Of a stretch of 64,000 nt of DNA, positions 27,981-37,415 are shown piece after piece. A program made the translations under genes and the position numbers. Location: the NCBI RefSeq assembly GCF_019145435.1, contig NZ_JAHSTS010000001.1, positions 820,001 through 884,000 of the forward strand, given 5' to 3'. The stretch comes from Pseudomonas ekonensis. Lineage in GTDB: Bacteria > Pseudomonadota > Gammaproteobacteria > Pseudomonadales > Pseudomonadaceae. The notes under the pieces were generated by a model. The model did not search any database. It was not told the origin of the DNA and worked only from the letters and a program-made list of their open reading frames with translations. Position 1 is the stretch's first letter. Every line of letters starts with the position of its first letter.

Positions 27981-29669
27981 ATGCAACCTGATTTCTGGAA
28001 TGACAAACGCCCGGCGGGCGTGCCCCTGGACATCGACGCGGGTGAGTTCAAGTCGGTGATCGAGGTGTTCGAGCGTTCCTGCAAGAAATTCGCGGACCGC
28101 CCGGCGTTCAGCAACATGGGCGTGACCCTGACCTACGCCGAGCTCGAACGTCACAGCGCGGCGTTCGCCGGCTACCTGCAGGCGCACACCGATCTGGTGC
28201 CGGGGGACCGCATCGCGGTGCAGATGCCCAACGTCCTGCATTATCCGATCGCCGTGTTCGGCGCCTTGCGGGCGGGGCTGATCGTGGTCAACACCAACCC
28301 GCTGTACACCGCTCGGGAGATGCGTCACCAGTTTAAGGACTCCGGCGCCCGGGCGCTGGTGTACCTGAACATGTTCGGCCAGAAGGTGCAGGAAGTGCTG
28401 GCGGACACCGACATCCAGTACCTGATCGAAGCGAAGATGGGCGACCTGATGCCCACCGCCAAGGGCTGGCTGGTCAATACAGTGGTCAGCAAGGTGAAGA
28501 AGATGGTGCCGGCCTATTCGCTGCCCCAGGCGCTGTCGTTCAAGAGCGCGCTGCGCCTGGGCCGGGGCCTGGGCATCAAGCCGCTGAAGGTCGGCCTGGA
28601 CGACATCGCCGTGCTGCAGTACACCGGCGGCACCACCGGTTTGGCCAAGGGCGCGATGCTTACCCACGGCAACCTGGTGGCCAACATGCAGCAGGTGCGT
28701 GCGTGCCTGGCCCAGCTCGGCGGCGACGGCCAGCCGCTGCTGCGCGAAGGCCAGGAAGTGATGATCGCGCCGCTGCCGCTGTACCACATCTATGCCTTCA
28801 CGGCGAACTGCATGTGCATGATGGTCTCCGGCAACCACAACGTGCTGATCACCAATCCGCGGGACATCGGCGGCTTCATCAAGGAACTGAAGAACTGGCG
28901 CTTCTCGGCGCTGCTGGGGCTCAACACCCTGTTCGTCGCGCTGATGGACCATTCGGACTTCAAGACCCTGGATTTCTCCAGCCTCAAGCTCACCAACTCC
29001 GGCGGCACCGCGCTGGTCAAGGCCACCGCCGAGCGCTGGGAACAGCTCACCGGTTGCCGCATCACCGAGGGCTACGGCCTGACCGAAACCTCGCCGGTGG
29101 CCTGCACCAACCCTTATGGTGACCAGTCGCGGCTGGGCACGGTGGGGCTGCCGGTGCCGGGCACCACCTTGAAGGTCATCGACGACGCAGGCGTCGAGCA
29201 GGCGACAGGGGAGCGCGGCGAGCTGTGCATCAAGGGGCCGCAGATCATGAAAGGCTACTGGCGCAAGCCCGAGGCCACCGCCGAGGTGCTGGACGCCGAC
29301 GGCTGGTTCAAGTCCGGCGACATCGCGGTGATCGATCCCGACGGCTTCGTGCGCATCGTCGACCGCAAGAAGGACATGATCATCGTCTCGGGCTTCAACG
29401 TGTACCCCAACGAAATCGAAGACGTGGTGATGGCGCACCCGAAGGTGGCCAACTGCGCGGTGATCGGCGTGCCGGACGAGCGTTCCGGCGAGGCGGTGAA
29501 GCTGTTTGTGGTGGCTCGGGAAACCGGCGTGAGCCTGGAGGAGCTCAAGGCGTACTGCAAAGAGAATTTCACCGCCTACAAGGTGCCCAAGCACATCGTG
29601 CTGCGCGAGTCGCTGCCGATGACCCCGGTCGGCAAGATCCTGCGGCGGGAACTGCGGGACATCGCCTGA
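27981..29669 (+). CDS. fadD2: Long-chain fatty-acid-CoA ligase FadD2
   Basis: ATP-dependent activation of fatty acids to acyl-CoA, at the inner face of the membrane. The 562-residue ANL enzyme has the P-loop YTGGTTGLAKGAMLTH, EGYGLTETSPV (A5), WFKSGDIAVIDPDGFVRIVD (A7) and the FACS-type motif RKKDMIIVSGFNVYPNEIED, with the C-terminal Lys in TPVGKILRRELRD. GAGG precedes the ATG. It is the upstream member of a tandem pair, divergent from the hydrolase/MaoC genes. Confidence 0.92.
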   Translation: MQPDFWNDKRPAGVPLDIDAGEFKSVIEVFERSCKKFADRPAFSNMGVTLTYAELERHSAAFAGYLQAHTDLVPGDRIAVQMPNVLHYPIAVFGALRAGLIVVNTNPLYTAREMRHQFKDSGARALVYLNMFGQKVQEVLADTDIQYLIEAKMGDLMPTAKGWLVNTVVSKVKKMVPAYSLPQALSFKSALRLGRGLGIKPLKVGLDDIAVLQYTGGTTGLAKGAMLTHGNLVANMQQVRACLAQLGGDGQPLLREGQEVMIAPLPLYHIYAFTANCMCMMVSGNHNVLITNPRDIGGFIKELKNWRFSALLGLNTLFVALMDHSDFKTLDFSSLKLTNSGGTALVKATAERWEQLTGCRITEGYGLTETSPVACTNPYGDQSRLGTVGLPVPGTTLKVIDDAGVEQATGERGELCIKGPQIMKGYWRKPEATAEVLDADGWFKSGDIAVIDPDGFVRIVDRKKDMIIVSGFNVYPNEIEDVVMAHPKVANCAVIGVPDERSGEAVKLFVVARETGVSLEELKAYCKENFTAYKVPKHIVLRESLPMTPVGKILRRELRDIA

Positions 29670-29682
29670 CGGGCTGCGTCTG

Positions 29683-29754
29683 GCGCCATCGCGAGCAGGC
29701 TCGCTCCTACAGAGGCATGGACGCTTCTGCAGGAGCGATCCTGCTCGCGGTTTT
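29683..29754. repeat. REP pair downstream of fadD2
   Basis: CATCGCGAGCAGGCTCGCTCC followed by TACAG and the inverse CAGGAGCGATCCTGCTCGCG form a BIME just after the fadD2 stop. Confidence 0.75.
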
Positions 29755-29765
29755 TCAAGAGATGT

Positions 29766-29786
29766 CCCCGAAAACCGGGGCTTTCA
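29766..29786 (+). terminator. Weak hairpin after fadD2
   Basis: CCCCG-AAAAC-CGGGG followed by CTTT is a short stem that could attenuate read-through from fadD2 into fadD1. The rest of the 347-bp gap holds the REP pair, the palindrome at 29833 and an AT-richer promoter region. Confidence 0.3.
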
Positions 29787-29810
29787 AGGGTGTATAGGTT
29801 TTTTGCTCTA

Positions 29811-29848
29811 AAATGACTTTTAGCAGGTCTTGAGTCATTTAAATGACT
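29811..29848. promoter_or_regulatory. Palindrome AGTCATTTAAATGACT plus a third half-site upstream of fadD1
   Basis: A perfect 16-bp palindrome at 29833-29848, with an extra AAATGACT half-site at 29811-29818. It lies about 170 bp before the fadD1 ATG. It does not match the PsrA consensus, so the binding protein is unknown. Confidence 0.45.
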
Positions 29849-30016
29849 GTGGCGACCACTTTTGGCTCTAGTCGCCCCTTGGCAAAGCTGCTACTCTCGG
29901 CGCGCTTTGTGACTTCTCGGCCTTGAAGAAAAGCCAGACTCACCACAATAAACACACACCAATAACAATCGCATCGAATGCGGTGTTGAATTCGCGTTGC
30001 TGAGGAGTGGGCTTCC

Positions 30017-31720
30017 ATGATCGAAGACTTTTGGAAGGATAAGTACCCCGCTGGAATTGCTGCCGACATCAATCCAGACGAGTACCCGAATATTCAGGCA
30101 GTGCTGAAGCAGTCCTGCCAGCGCTTCGCCGACAAACCGGCTTTCAGCAACCTGGGCAAGACGATCACCTACGGTGAACTGTACGAATTGTCCGGTGCCT
30201 TTGCCGCGTACCTGCAACAGCATACCGATTTGCAGCCCGGTGATCGAATCGCCGTGCAGTTGCCCAACGTCCTGCAGTACCCGGTGGCCGTCTTCGGTGC
30301 CATCCGCGCCGGGCTGATCGTGGTCAACACCAACCCGCTGTACACCGCGCGGGAGATGGAACACCAGTTCAACGACTCCGGCGCCAAGGCCCTGGTGTGC
30401 CTGGCGAACATGGCCCACCTGGCCGAGGCCGTGGTGCCCAAGACCGGCGTCAAGCACGTCATCGTCACCGAGGTCGCCGACCTGCTGTCGCCGTTCAAGC
30501 GCCTGCTGATCAACAGCGTCATCAAGTACGTGAAGAAGATGGTGCCGGCCTATCACCTGCCCAAGGCCGTCAAGTTCAACGACGTGCTGAGCAAGGGCCT
30601 GGGCCAGCCGGTGGCCGAAGCCAGCCCGGCCAGCGGCGACGTGGCCGTGCTGCAGTACACCGGCGGCACCACCGGCGTAGCCAAGGGCGCAATGCTGACC
30701 CACCGCAACCTGGTGGCGAACATGCTGCAGTGCAAGGCGCTGATGGGCTCCAACCTCAACGAGGGCTGCGAGATCCTGATCACGCCACTGCCGCTGTACC
30801 ACATCTACGCGTTCACCTTCCATTGCATGGCGATGATGCTGATCGGCAACCACAACATCCTGATCAGCAACCCGCGCGACCTGCCGGCGATGGTCAAGGA
30901 ACTGTCGAAGTGGAAGTTCAGCGGTTTCGTCGGCCTCAACACCCTGTTCGTGGCGCTGTGCAACAACGAAGGCTTCCGCAAGCTGGACTTCTCGGCGCTG
31001 AAGGTCACCCTGTCCGGCGGCATGGCCCTGCAGCTGGCGGCGGCCGAGCGCTGGAAAGCGGTCACCGGCTGTCCGATCTGCGAAGGCTACGGCATGACCG
31101 AAACCAGCCCGGTGGCCACGGTCAACCCGATCCAGAACATCCAGATCGGCACCATCGGCATTCCGGTGCCGTCGACCCTGTGCAAGGTCGTCGACGATGC
31201 TGGCGTCGAGCAGCCGATGGGCGAGATCGGCGAGCTGTGCGTCAAGGGCCCGCAAGTGATGAAGGGCTACTGGCAGCGCCAGGAGGCCACCGACGAGATC
31301 CTCGACAGCGAAGGCTGGCTCAAGACCGGCGACATCGCGCTGATCCAGCCGGACGGCTACATGCGCATCGTCGACCGCAAGAAGGACATGATCCTGGTCT
31401 CGGGCTTCAACGTGTACCCGAACGAGCTGGAAGACGTGCTGGCGACCCTGCCGGGCGTGCTGCAGTGCGCGGCCATCGGCATCCCTGACGAGAAGTCGGG
31501 CGAGGCGATCAAGATTTTCATCGTCGCGCGTCCGGGCGTCACCCTGACCAAGGAACAGGTGATGGAGCACATGCGCGCCAACGTCACCGGCTACAAGGTG
31601 CCGCGTTCGGTGGAGTTTCGCGATTCGCTGCCGACCACCAACGTCGGCAAGATCCTGCGCCGCGAACTGCGCGACGAAGAGCTCAAGAAGATCAAGGCCA
31701 AGAACGCCAGCGCCGCGTAA
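30017..31720 (+). CDS. fadD1: Long-chain fatty-acid-CoA ligase FadD1
   Basis: Second acyl-CoA synthetase, 567 residues, clearly paralogous to the one upstream. It has YTGGTTGVAKGAMLTH, EGYGMTETSPV, WLKTGDIALIQPDGYMRIVD and KKDMILVSGFNVYPNELED, with the catalytic Lys in TNVGKILRRELRD. GAGGAG precedes the ATG. Having its own 347-bp upstream region with a palindrome suggests regulation separate from fadD2. In P. aeruginosa the two paralogues differ in chain-length preference; that cannot be judged here. Confidence 0.92.
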   Translation: MIEDFWKDKYPAGIAADINPDEYPNIQAVLKQSCQRFADKPAFSNLGKTITYGELYELSGAFAAYLQQHTDLQPGDRIAVQLPNVLQYPVAVFGAIRAGLIVVNTNPLYTAREMEHQFNDSGAKALVCLANMAHLAEAVVPKTGVKHVIVTEVADLLSPFKRLLINSVIKYVKKMVPAYHLPKAVKFNDVLSKGLGQPVAEASPASGDVAVLQYTGGTTGVAKGAMLTHRNLVANMLQCKALMGSNLNEGCEILITPLPLYHIYAFTFHCMAMMLIGNHNILISNPRDLPAMVKELSKWKFSGFVGLNTLFVALCNNEGFRKLDFSALKVTLSGGMALQLAAAERWKAVTGCPICEGYGMTETSPVATVNPIQNIQIGTIGIPVPSTLCKVVDDAGVEQPMGEIGELCVKGPQVMKGYWQRQEATDEILDSEGWLKTGDIALIQPDGYMRIVDRKKDMILVSGFNVYPNELEDVLATLPGVLQCAAIGIPDEKSGEAIKIFIVARPGVTLTKEQVMEHMRANVTGYKVPRSVEFRDSLPTTNVGKILRRELRDEELKKIKAKNASAA

Positions 31721-31725
31721 ACAAG

Positions 31726-31752
31726 AAGCCCCGCAGATGCGGGGCTTTTTTT
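31726..31752 (+). terminator. Rho-independent terminator after fadD1
   Basis: AGCCCCGC-AGAT-GCGGGGCT followed by six more T, starting 6 nt beyond the fadD1 stop. The A-rich left side makes it usable also for the convergent gene. Confidence 0.92.
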
Positions 31753-31787
31753 CGCCGGTCGCCGGCTGCTGCGGCGAGGGAGCTGCC

Positions 31788-32165
31788 TTACTGACGGAAC
31801 CTGGCGAAGTTCACGTTCGTGCCCGCCGGGCGCATGTCCTGCAGGAACGAATCCTTGTCGGCGCTCAGTTCCAGGCTCAGGGCGGCCTTGCGCTTGCCCT
31901 GGTTGCGCACCACCAGGCCGTCGAGCTGTTCGCGCAGGAACGCGGTCGGCACCTTCACGTGCAGCAGTTCGTCGGTGGCCGGGTTGTGCATCAGCAGATG
32001 GATCCACGGGTATTGGCCGATCGCCAGGCGCGACATCGGGATGTCGAACCACCAGATGTTGCGGTTGCGGTTCAGTTCGGTGAAGTGGCAGTTGTTGACG
32101 CCGAGCACGGCACCGCCCAGTTGCTGGTTGATTCGGGCGATGGCCTGCGGTTTGTCGAGTTTCAT
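31788..32165 (-). CDS. Conserved hypothetical protein (PA3298-like by position)
   Basis: A 125-residue soluble protein from ATG 32165, preceded by AGGA; the longer open frame lacks a start site. It begins MKLDKPQAIARINQQLGGAV and contains TELNRNRNIWWFDIPMSRL and LLHVKVPTAFLREQ. I do not recognise a domain of known function. No signal peptide or membrane segment is seen. The link to PA3298 rests on gene order only. Confidence 0.6.
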   Translation of the reverse strand: MKLDKPQAIARINQQLGGAVLGVNNCHFTELNRNRNIWWFDIPMSRLAIGQYPWIHLLMHNPATDELLHVKVPTAFLREQLDGLVVRNQGKRKAALSLELSADKDSFLQDMRPAGTNVNFARFRQ

Positions 32166-32361
32166 GGGAATCCTGCGGGTCGGTCTTGGGCGCGTGGCGC
32201 CCGTCAGGTGGGCATTCTCGGGGCAAACCCGGCAAACATAAAGCCCGGCATGCCCGGCGCGACGAATGAATGCCGCCGAAAATAAATGAAACCTTGGGCG
32301 AACCCGGTCAGTCCACCATTGCGTAATGACTTTCCCCGTCAATGTTCCAAGGAGAATCACC

Positions 32362-32553
32362 ATGGGCAGCACGAGCGATAAAGTGAAAGGCATGGCCAAC
32401 GAAGCGGTCGGCAACGTCAAGCAAGGCGTCGGCAAGGCCACCGACAACCAGCGTCTGCAGGCCGAAGGCAAGCTTCAGGAAAAGAAAGGCGAAGCCCAGC
32501 AAGCGATAGGCAAGGCCAAGGACGCGATCAAGAAAGGTGTCGACAAGGCGTGA
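32362..32553 (+). CDS. CsbD family stress-response protein
   Basis: 63-residue hydrophilic, Lys/Glu/Gln-rich protein beginning [20 protein letters not shown] with the CsbD repeat pattern [20 protein letters not shown]. CsbD proteins are abundant under general stress, but their molecular role is unknown. A strong AAGGAGAA Shine-Dalgarno precedes the ATG and a terminator follows 25 nt after the stop, so it is monocistronic. Confidence 0.9.
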   Translation: MGSTSDKVKGMANEAVGNVKQGVGKATDNQRLQAEGKLQEKKGEAQQAIGKAKDAIKKGVDKA

Positions 32554-32578
32554 CCCGGCCTTGAACGATTCACCCCGG

Positions 32579-32604
32579 CGGCCATCCAAGGATGGCCGTT
32601 TTTT
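32579..32604 (+). terminator. Rho-independent terminator after the CsbD gene
   Basis: CGGCCATCC-AA-GGATGGCCG followed by six T. Confidence 0.92.
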
Positions 32605-32727
32605 GTGCCGTTCACATGCGGTCACGGAACACGGTGTTTCAACGGCGCCAAGTAAGCTACCTTGATGAAAGAGCACGGCCCCTGAGTCGCCACGACTTGA
32701 ACCTGTTTGCGGCGAAAGGAGACGCGA

Positions 32728-33678
32728 ATGATTTTTCCGGACATGAAAGGTCTGCCCCTGCACCGGGTGATGGTGCGCACGGTCACTGAATTCATCGCCG
32801 ACGAGATGTCGACCTATGCCTCGGCGCTGGCCTACCAGATGCTGTTCTCGCTGTTCCCGTTCATCCTGTTCCTGATCGCCCTGATCGGTTTCCTGCACCT
32901 GCCGGACTTCTTTTCCTGGCTGCGCCTGCAATCGGAACTGGTGCTGCCGCCCCAGGCGCTGGAGCAGGTCAATCCGGTGATCGACCAACTGCAGCAGTCC
33001 AAGGGCGGCTTGCTCTCGGTGGGTATCGTGATCGCCCTGTACACCGCGTCCGCCGGTGTGCGGCTGATGATGAGCGCGATGAACGCCGCCTACGACGTCG
33101 TCGAGGGCCGGCCGATCTGGAAGCGCTTTCCGCTCTCGGTCATCTACACCGTCGGCATCGCCGGGATGCTGCTGGTGGCCGCCGCGCTGATGGTGCTCGG
33201 GCCCCAGGTGATGGGCTGGATCGCGTCGCAGGTGGGGCTGGAGGAAGAGGTCGTCACGGTGTGGACGATCGCCCGCTGGCCGGTGATCGTGATCCTGATG
33301 ATGGTCGCCGTGGCGGTCATCTACTACGTGATGCCCGACGTCAAGCAGGAGTTCCGCTTCATCACCCCAGGCTCGGTGCTGGCGGTGGTGGTCTGGATCG
33401 TCGCCTCCCTGGGCTTCGCGTTCTACGTCAAGACGTTCGCCAACTACAACGCGATGTATGGCAGCATCGGTGCGATCATCGTGCTGTTGCTGTACTTCTA
33501 CATTTCCTCGGCGGTGCTGCTGCTCGGCGCGGAGATGAACGCGGTGATCGAACACATGTCCAGCGAGGGCAAGGATCCGGGCGAGCGAGTCCCCGGCGAA
33601 CTCGCCGAACATCCCAAACAACACGTTTCCGGCCTGGGGCGCGACCATTCGCTCAAGCCGAACGCAGACGAAGCCTGA
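32728..33678 (+). CDS. YihY/virulence-factor BrkB family inner-membrane protein
   Basis: 316-residue polytopic membrane protein with about six hydrophobic segments, including [37 protein letters not shown] and [19 protein letters not shown]. The YihY signatures [14 protein letters not shown] and [15 protein letters not shown] are clear. Older names (RNase BN, BrkB) do not describe its function, which is unknown. The C-terminal tail is soluble. AAAGGAG precedes ATG 32728; it sits 2 nt upstream of the deformylase start, so the two are coupled. Confidence 0.85.
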   Translation: MIFPDMKGLPLHRVMVRTVTEFIADEMSTYASALAYQMLFSLFPFILFLIALIGFLHLPDFFSWLRLQSELVLPPQALEQVNPVIDQLQQSKGGLLSVGIVIALYTASAGVRLMMSAMNAAYDVVEGRPIWKRFPLSVIYTVGIAGMLLVAAALMVLGPQVMGWIASQVGLEEEVVTVWTIARWPVIVILMMVAVAVIYYVMPDVKQEFRFITPGSVLAVVVWIVASLGFAFYVKTFANYNAMYGSIGAIIVLLLYFYISSAVLLLGAEMNAVIEHMSSEGKDPGERVPGELAEHPKQHVSGLGRDHSLKPNADEA

Positions 33679-33680
33679 CC

Positions 33681-34220
33681 ATGATCCGTGAAATCCTGAA
33701 GATGGGCGACGAGCGCCTGCTGCGCATCGCGCCGCCGGTGCCGGCCGAGATGTTCGACACCCCTGAACTGTGGCAATTGATCGACGACATGTTCCAGACC
33801 ATGGAAAGCGTCGGCGGCGTCGGGCTGGCGGCGCCGCAGATCGGCGTCGACCTGCAGCTGGTGATCTTCGGCTTCGAGCGCAGCGAGCGTTACCCGGACG
33901 CCGAAGCGGTGCCGCAGACGATCCTGATCAACCCGCTGATCACGCCGTTGAGTCCGCTGACGGAAGAGGGCTTCGAGGGCTGCCTGTCGGTGCCCGGCCT
34001 GCGTGGCGCGGTGGACCGCTATCAGCGGATCCGCTATGAAGGCGTCGACCCCAAGGGCCAGCCGATCGTGCGCACGGCGTCGGGTTTCCATGCGCGGGTG
34101 GTGCAGCATGAGTGCGACCACCTGATCGGCCGGCTGTACCCGTCGCGCATCACCGATTTCAGCAAGTTCGGTTTCACCGAGGTGATGTTCCCGGACCTCG
34201 ATCCCAGCGCCGACGACTGA
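33681..34220 (+). CDS. def: Peptide deformylase
   Basis: Removes the formyl group from nascent proteins using Fe/Zn. The 179-residue protein keeps the three motifs: [17 protein letters not shown] (metal Cys) and QHECDHLIG (metal His pair and catalytic Glu). I start at ATG 33681, directly at [17 protein letters not shown], the conserved N terminus. As it is cotranscribed with yihY and not with fmt, it is probably the second (accessory) deformylase of the strain. Confidence 0.93.
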   Translation: MIREILKMGDERLLRIAPPVPAEMFDTPELWQLIDDMFQTMESVGGVGLAAPQIGVDLQLVIFGFERSERYPDAEAVPQTILINPLITPLSPLTEEGFEGCLSVPGLRGAVDRYQRIRYEGVDPKGQPIVRTASGFHARVVQHECDHLIGRLYPSRITDFSKFGFTEVMFPDLDPSADD

Positions 34221-34273
34221 TTCCGGATCTGCAGGAGCCAGCAGGCTGGCGCCTGCATGAGAATCCCGACCGG

Positions 34274-34693
34274 TCAGCTTCGGCGCGGCTCAAGCCCCAT
34301 CGCAATCATCGGCTTGCTGCGCGCATAGCGGCTCAGGCGTTCGGCCAGGGCGTAGGGCAGGGCGGTGTCGACGCTGAACCCCTGCCGCTCGTAGAAACCC
34401 CGCAAATCCGGATGGCAGAACAGCCACACCGGTTCATCCAGACCGTTCACCGCCTCGCCCGTCAGCCTGGCCGCGAGGCCCTGTGCGCGGCAGTCGGGCG
34501 CAACGAACAAGCCGGTCAGCCAGTGCCCGCCGGCCACCGGCCGCAGGCACAGCGCAGCGACGATCTCTTCACGCCGGGCCACCCACAGCTGCGCTTCGCG
34601 CACCGCTTTCATCGACGAGCCGTGGGCGCGGTAGAACTTGTTCATCAGCGGCCAGGACAGGGCGTCGAGCCGGGCGTACAGGGTGTCGGGCAT
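34274..34693 (-). CDS. GNAT-family N-acetyltransferase
   Basis: 139-residue acetyltransferase from ATG 34693. The acetyl-CoA binding motif A is visible in TGLFVAPDCRAQGLAARLTG (Q/R-x-x-G-x-A/G form), and the C-terminal beta segment is in FYERQGFSVDT. The acceptor is unknown. It is convergent with def, with 53 bp between, and divergent from the desaturase. Confidence 0.75.
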   Translation of the reverse strand: MPDTLYARLDALSWPLMNKFYRAHGSSMKAVREAQLWVARREEIVAALCLRPVAGGHWLTGLFVAPDCRAQGLAARLTGEAVNGLDEPVWLFCHPDLRGFYERQGFSVDTALPYALAERLSRYARSKPMIAMGLEPRRS

Positions 34694-34798
34694 GGTGGGG
34701 CACCGGGCTGGCGAAAGGGGCGGATTATACGGCGCGCATCCTCGGAAAAATAATCTGCAAGATTGGCGGGGCCCGTTGCACAGAAGAAGGTGAATCCT

Positions 34799-35755
34799 GT
34801 GCCGAGCCCTGCCATGCCCCACTATTTCGACGATGACCATCGCCAGCAGATCGAAGCCCTGCGCCGACGCTTCACCGCCCGCACCGAATGGCCGACCTGG
34901 CTGTTGCTGATCGGCGTTTACGGTGCCTGGTTCGCCGTGATGCTGGGCAGCGGCTGGCTCGGCCTCGGCTGGAGCACCGCGCTGCTGATCCCGTTGCTGG
35001 TGCTGTGGCTGTCGGTGCAGCACGAACTGCTCCACGGCCACCCGACCCGCTCGGTGGCGCTGAACAAGCTGCTGGGCTATGCGCCGTTCGCGGTCTGGTA
35101 TCCGTACACCCTCTACCGCGACAGCCACCTGCTGCACCATCGCGACGAAGACCTGACCGTGCCCGGCATCGATCCCGAAAGCCGCTACCTGAGTGCCGAA
35201 CGCTGGCGCGGCAGTTCGCTGCTCGGGCGCAGCCTGCACTGGCTGAACAAGACCGTGCTCGGCCGCTTCATCCTCGGCGCGCCGCTGGCGTTGCTGGCGC
35301 TGGCCGGCGAAGAGCTGGACCGCCTCAGGCGCGGCGATCTCCAGGCCTGGCGCATGTGGCTGACCCATGGCGCCCTGACCGTGCTGATGCTGGTGTTCAT
35401 CGCCCGTTGCAGCGTGTTGCCGGTGTGGCATTACCTGTTGCTGATCAGCGTGCCGGCGCTGTCGGTGGCCATGATCCGCTCCTACTACGAACACCGCCCG
35501 CACGAGCGTCCGGAGCAGCGCACGGTGCTCAACGAAGCGGGATGGCCATGGCGCTGGCTGTTCCTGAACCTCAACTTTCACCTGGTGCACCATGACCTGC
35601 CGAAGCTGGCGTGGTACGACCTGCCCGAGGCCTACCGGATGCGCCGGGCGCAGTGGGTGGCGCGCAGCGGCGGGTTCGTGGTGCAAGGGTACGGGCAGTT
35701 GTGGCGCAGGCATGGGCTCAAGCCGATCGACAGCCCTGAGCATCCCTTTCACTGA
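34799..35755 (+). CDS. Membrane fatty acid desaturase family protein
   Basis: Di-iron membrane desaturase/hydroxylase of about 318 residues. The three His boxes are HELLHGH, HLLHHRDED and FHLVHHDLP, and hydrophobic segments such as WLLLIGVYGAWFAVMLG surround them. I chose GTG 34799 because AGAAGG lies 8 nt upstream; ATG 34814 (MPHYFDDDH) is the alternative. The substrate is not evident: relatives act on fatty acids, carotenoids or alkanes. It is monocistronic. Confidence 0.78.
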   Translation: MPSPAMPHYFDDDHRQQIEALRRRFTARTEWPTWLLLIGVYGAWFAVMLGSGWLGLGWSTALLIPLLVLWLSVQHELLHGHPTRSVALNKLLGYAPFAVWYPYTLYRDSHLLHHRDEDLTVPGIDPESRYLSAERWRGSSLLGRSLHWLNKTVLGRFILGAPLALLALAGEELDRLRRGDLQAWRMWLTHGALTVLMLVFIARCSVLPVWHYLLLISVPALSVAMIRSYYEHRPHERPEQRTVLNEAGWPWRWLFLNLNFHLVHHDLPKLAWYDLPEAYRMRRAQWVARSGGFVVQGYGQLWRRHGLKPIDSPEHPFH

Positions 35756-35767
35756 ACTGACTTGCGG

Positions 35768-35930
35768 CGGCCATGCTGACGCCTTCGCGGGCAAGCCCGC
35801 TCCCACATTGACCGCGTCGCGCACAAGACCTGCGGGAGCGGGCTTGCCCGCGAAGGCGATGTCAACGCCAGGCAAATGTTCGATGATCCACCGCCATCGC
35901 GAGCCGGCTCGCGCCTACACTGGAAATTCG
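35768..35930. repeat. REP cluster downstream of the desaturase
   Basis: CTTCGCGGGCAAGCCCGCTC followed by CCACA, the inverse GCGGGAGCGGGCTTGCCCGC, and a third element CATCGCGAGCCGGCTCGCGCC. The cluster fills the 193-bp gap. Confidence 0.8.
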
Positions 35931-35948
35931 CTGAATGGATGACCGTTC

Positions 35949-36740
35949 ATGACCCGACGCCACGCCGAACTCTTGATGTACACGGCCCCGGAACCGATCC
36001 GCGCCGCCAACGAACGCTGGCTGGCGCACATCCTCGAGCACCTGGGGCACAGCCGCCTGAGCGCCGAAGGCCTGTCGCTGCCGGAACTCTGGCTGTCCCC
36101 GGACCTGCTGCTGACCCAGACCTGCGGCTATCCGCTGATGACGGCGTTGAGCGGCCGGGTGCGCCTCGTCGGACGGCCCCGCTACGAGCTGCCCGACAGC
36201 AGCGCCGGCCTCCATTGCAGTCTGATCCTCGCCCGGGCCGCCGATCCGCGCAGCACCCTGGCGGACTTTCGCGGCAGTCGCGGGGTGATCAACAGCGACG
36301 ATTCCAACAGCGGCATGAACCTGCTGCGCCAGCGCCTGGCGCCGCTGCAGCGTGAGGGGAGGTTCTTCGGATCGGTCGGGCACAGCGGCGGCCACCGCGA
36401 GAGCCTGCGTTGGCTGCGGGAGGACCGTGCGGATCTGGCGGCCATCGACAGCGTGACCTACGCCTGCCTGGCGCGATATGCCGCCGACGAGGTCGAGGGG
36501 CTGCGGGTGGTGGAGCGCAGCGCAGCGAGCCCGACCTTGCCCTTCATCACCCGGCTCGGCACCACGGACGAGCAGGCCGAAAGCCTGCGCCAGGCGATGA
36601 ACCGGGCGCTGAGAGAACTGCCGGACGTGGCGCAGACCCTCGGTCTGCCGGAGGTGCTGCAGGCCAGCGAAAGCGATTACCGGATCCTGCTCGGCTATCG
36701 GGACGAGGCTCAGGCGTTGGGTTATGGCCGTGTGCAGTAG
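35949..36740 (+). CDS. PhnD-like periplasmic-binding-fold protein without signal peptide
   Basis: 263-residue protein resembling the phosphate/phosphonate substrate-binding (PhnD-type) fold. YPLMTALSGRVRLVGRPRYE, LADFRGSRGVINSDDSNSGM and GHSGGHRESLRWLREDRADL give the expected order. The start MTRRHAELLMYTAPEPIRAA is already the first beta strand, and no signal peptide or lipobox is present. No transporter permease or ATPase is nearby. It may be a cytoplasmic ligand sensor or depend on another start, but upstream sequence is REP repeat. The next gene is an ECF sigma factor, 126 bp away. Confidence 0.65.
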   Translation: MTRRHAELLMYTAPEPIRAANERWLAHILEHLGHSRLSAEGLSLPELWLSPDLLLTQTCGYPLMTALSGRVRLVGRPRYELPDSSAGLHCSLILARAADPRSTLADFRGSRGVINSDDSNSGMNLLRQRLAPLQREGRFFGSVGHSGGHRESLRWLREDRADLAAIDSVTYACLARYAADEVEGLRVVERSAASPTLPFITRLGTTDEQAESLRQAMNRALRELPDVAQTLGLPEVLQASESDYRILLGYRDEAQALGYGRVQ

Positions 36741-36866
36741 CGGCTTCATCAATTCAAATTTGGAATATAAAAATTCTTTTTAAGTATTTTTAACGCATAA
36801 GGCGCCTTGCTAGGATCGCGCCACCGGACAACCGGACATACCGCGACCCTAACCCAAGGAGCCCAC

Positions 36867-37415
36867 ATGTCCGGCGCCGTCCTGTCCCGTCGTCACCCCG
36901 TCGAAGGCCTGTTCCGGGCCCATTACCGCTGGCTGTGCGCACGCCTGCGGCAGCACCTGAACGATGCCGCCGGCGTCGAGGACATCGCCGCCGAAACCTT
37001 TGCCCAATTGCTCGAGTCCTCCGGCCCCGACGCGATCCGCGAACCCCGCGCCTTGCTCATCACCATCGCCCGGCGCCTGTTGTACCGGCGCTGGCGGCGG
37101 GCCGACCTTGAGCGGCGTCACCTCGATGCCCTGCATCCGTGCGAGCCGCAGGCCAGCGCGTCTCCCGAAGAGCTGGCGCAGCTGTCGCAGACCCTCGGCC
37201 GCCTGGACCGCAGCCTCAAACGCCTGCCGGGCAAGGTGCGCTCGGCCTTCCTGCTGGCCCGGGTCGATGGCCTCACCTATCCGCAGATCGCCGCTGAACT
37301 GGGCATTTCCCAGCGCTCGGTGAGCGACTACATGACCCGTTCCCAGGCCCTGTGCGACCGCCACAGCGCCAACCAACCCCTGATCCGCCCCCTACAGAAC
37401 AAGAGGTCCGCATGA
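36867..37415 (+). CDS. ECF sigma factor coupled to a binding-protein gene
   Basis: RNA polymerase sigma-70 family, ECF type, 182 residues from ATG 36867 (AAGGAG upstream). Region 2 appears in GLFRAHYRWLCARLRQHLND and GVEDIAAETFAQLLE, and region 4 in LPGKVRSAFLLARVDGLTYP plus IAAELGISQRSVSDYM. The architecture is FecI-like, but no FecR anti-sigma gene and no TonB receptor are adjacent. Its stop codon overlaps the start of the betaine-type binding-protein gene as ATGA. This arrangement suggests a link between the sigma factor and ligand uptake. Confidence 0.82.
   Translation: MSGAVLSRRHPVEGLFRAHYRWLCARLRQHLNDAAGVEDIAAETFAQLLESSGPDAIREPRALLITIARRLLYRRWRRADLERRHLDALHPCEPQASASPEELAQLSQTLGRLDRSLKRLPGKVRSAFLLARVDGLTYPQIAAELGISQRSVSDYMTRSQALCDRHSANQPLIRPLQNKRSA

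Noticed and set aside
32308..33648. Minus-strand open frame of 446 codons opposite csbD and yihY
   Set aside because: His/Gln/Asp-rich antisense frame spanning a terminator; no start site or domain.
33261..33680. Extended N terminus of the deformylase reading frame
   Set aside because: It overlaps the yihY coding sequence in another frame; the conserved deformylase N terminus begins at 33681.
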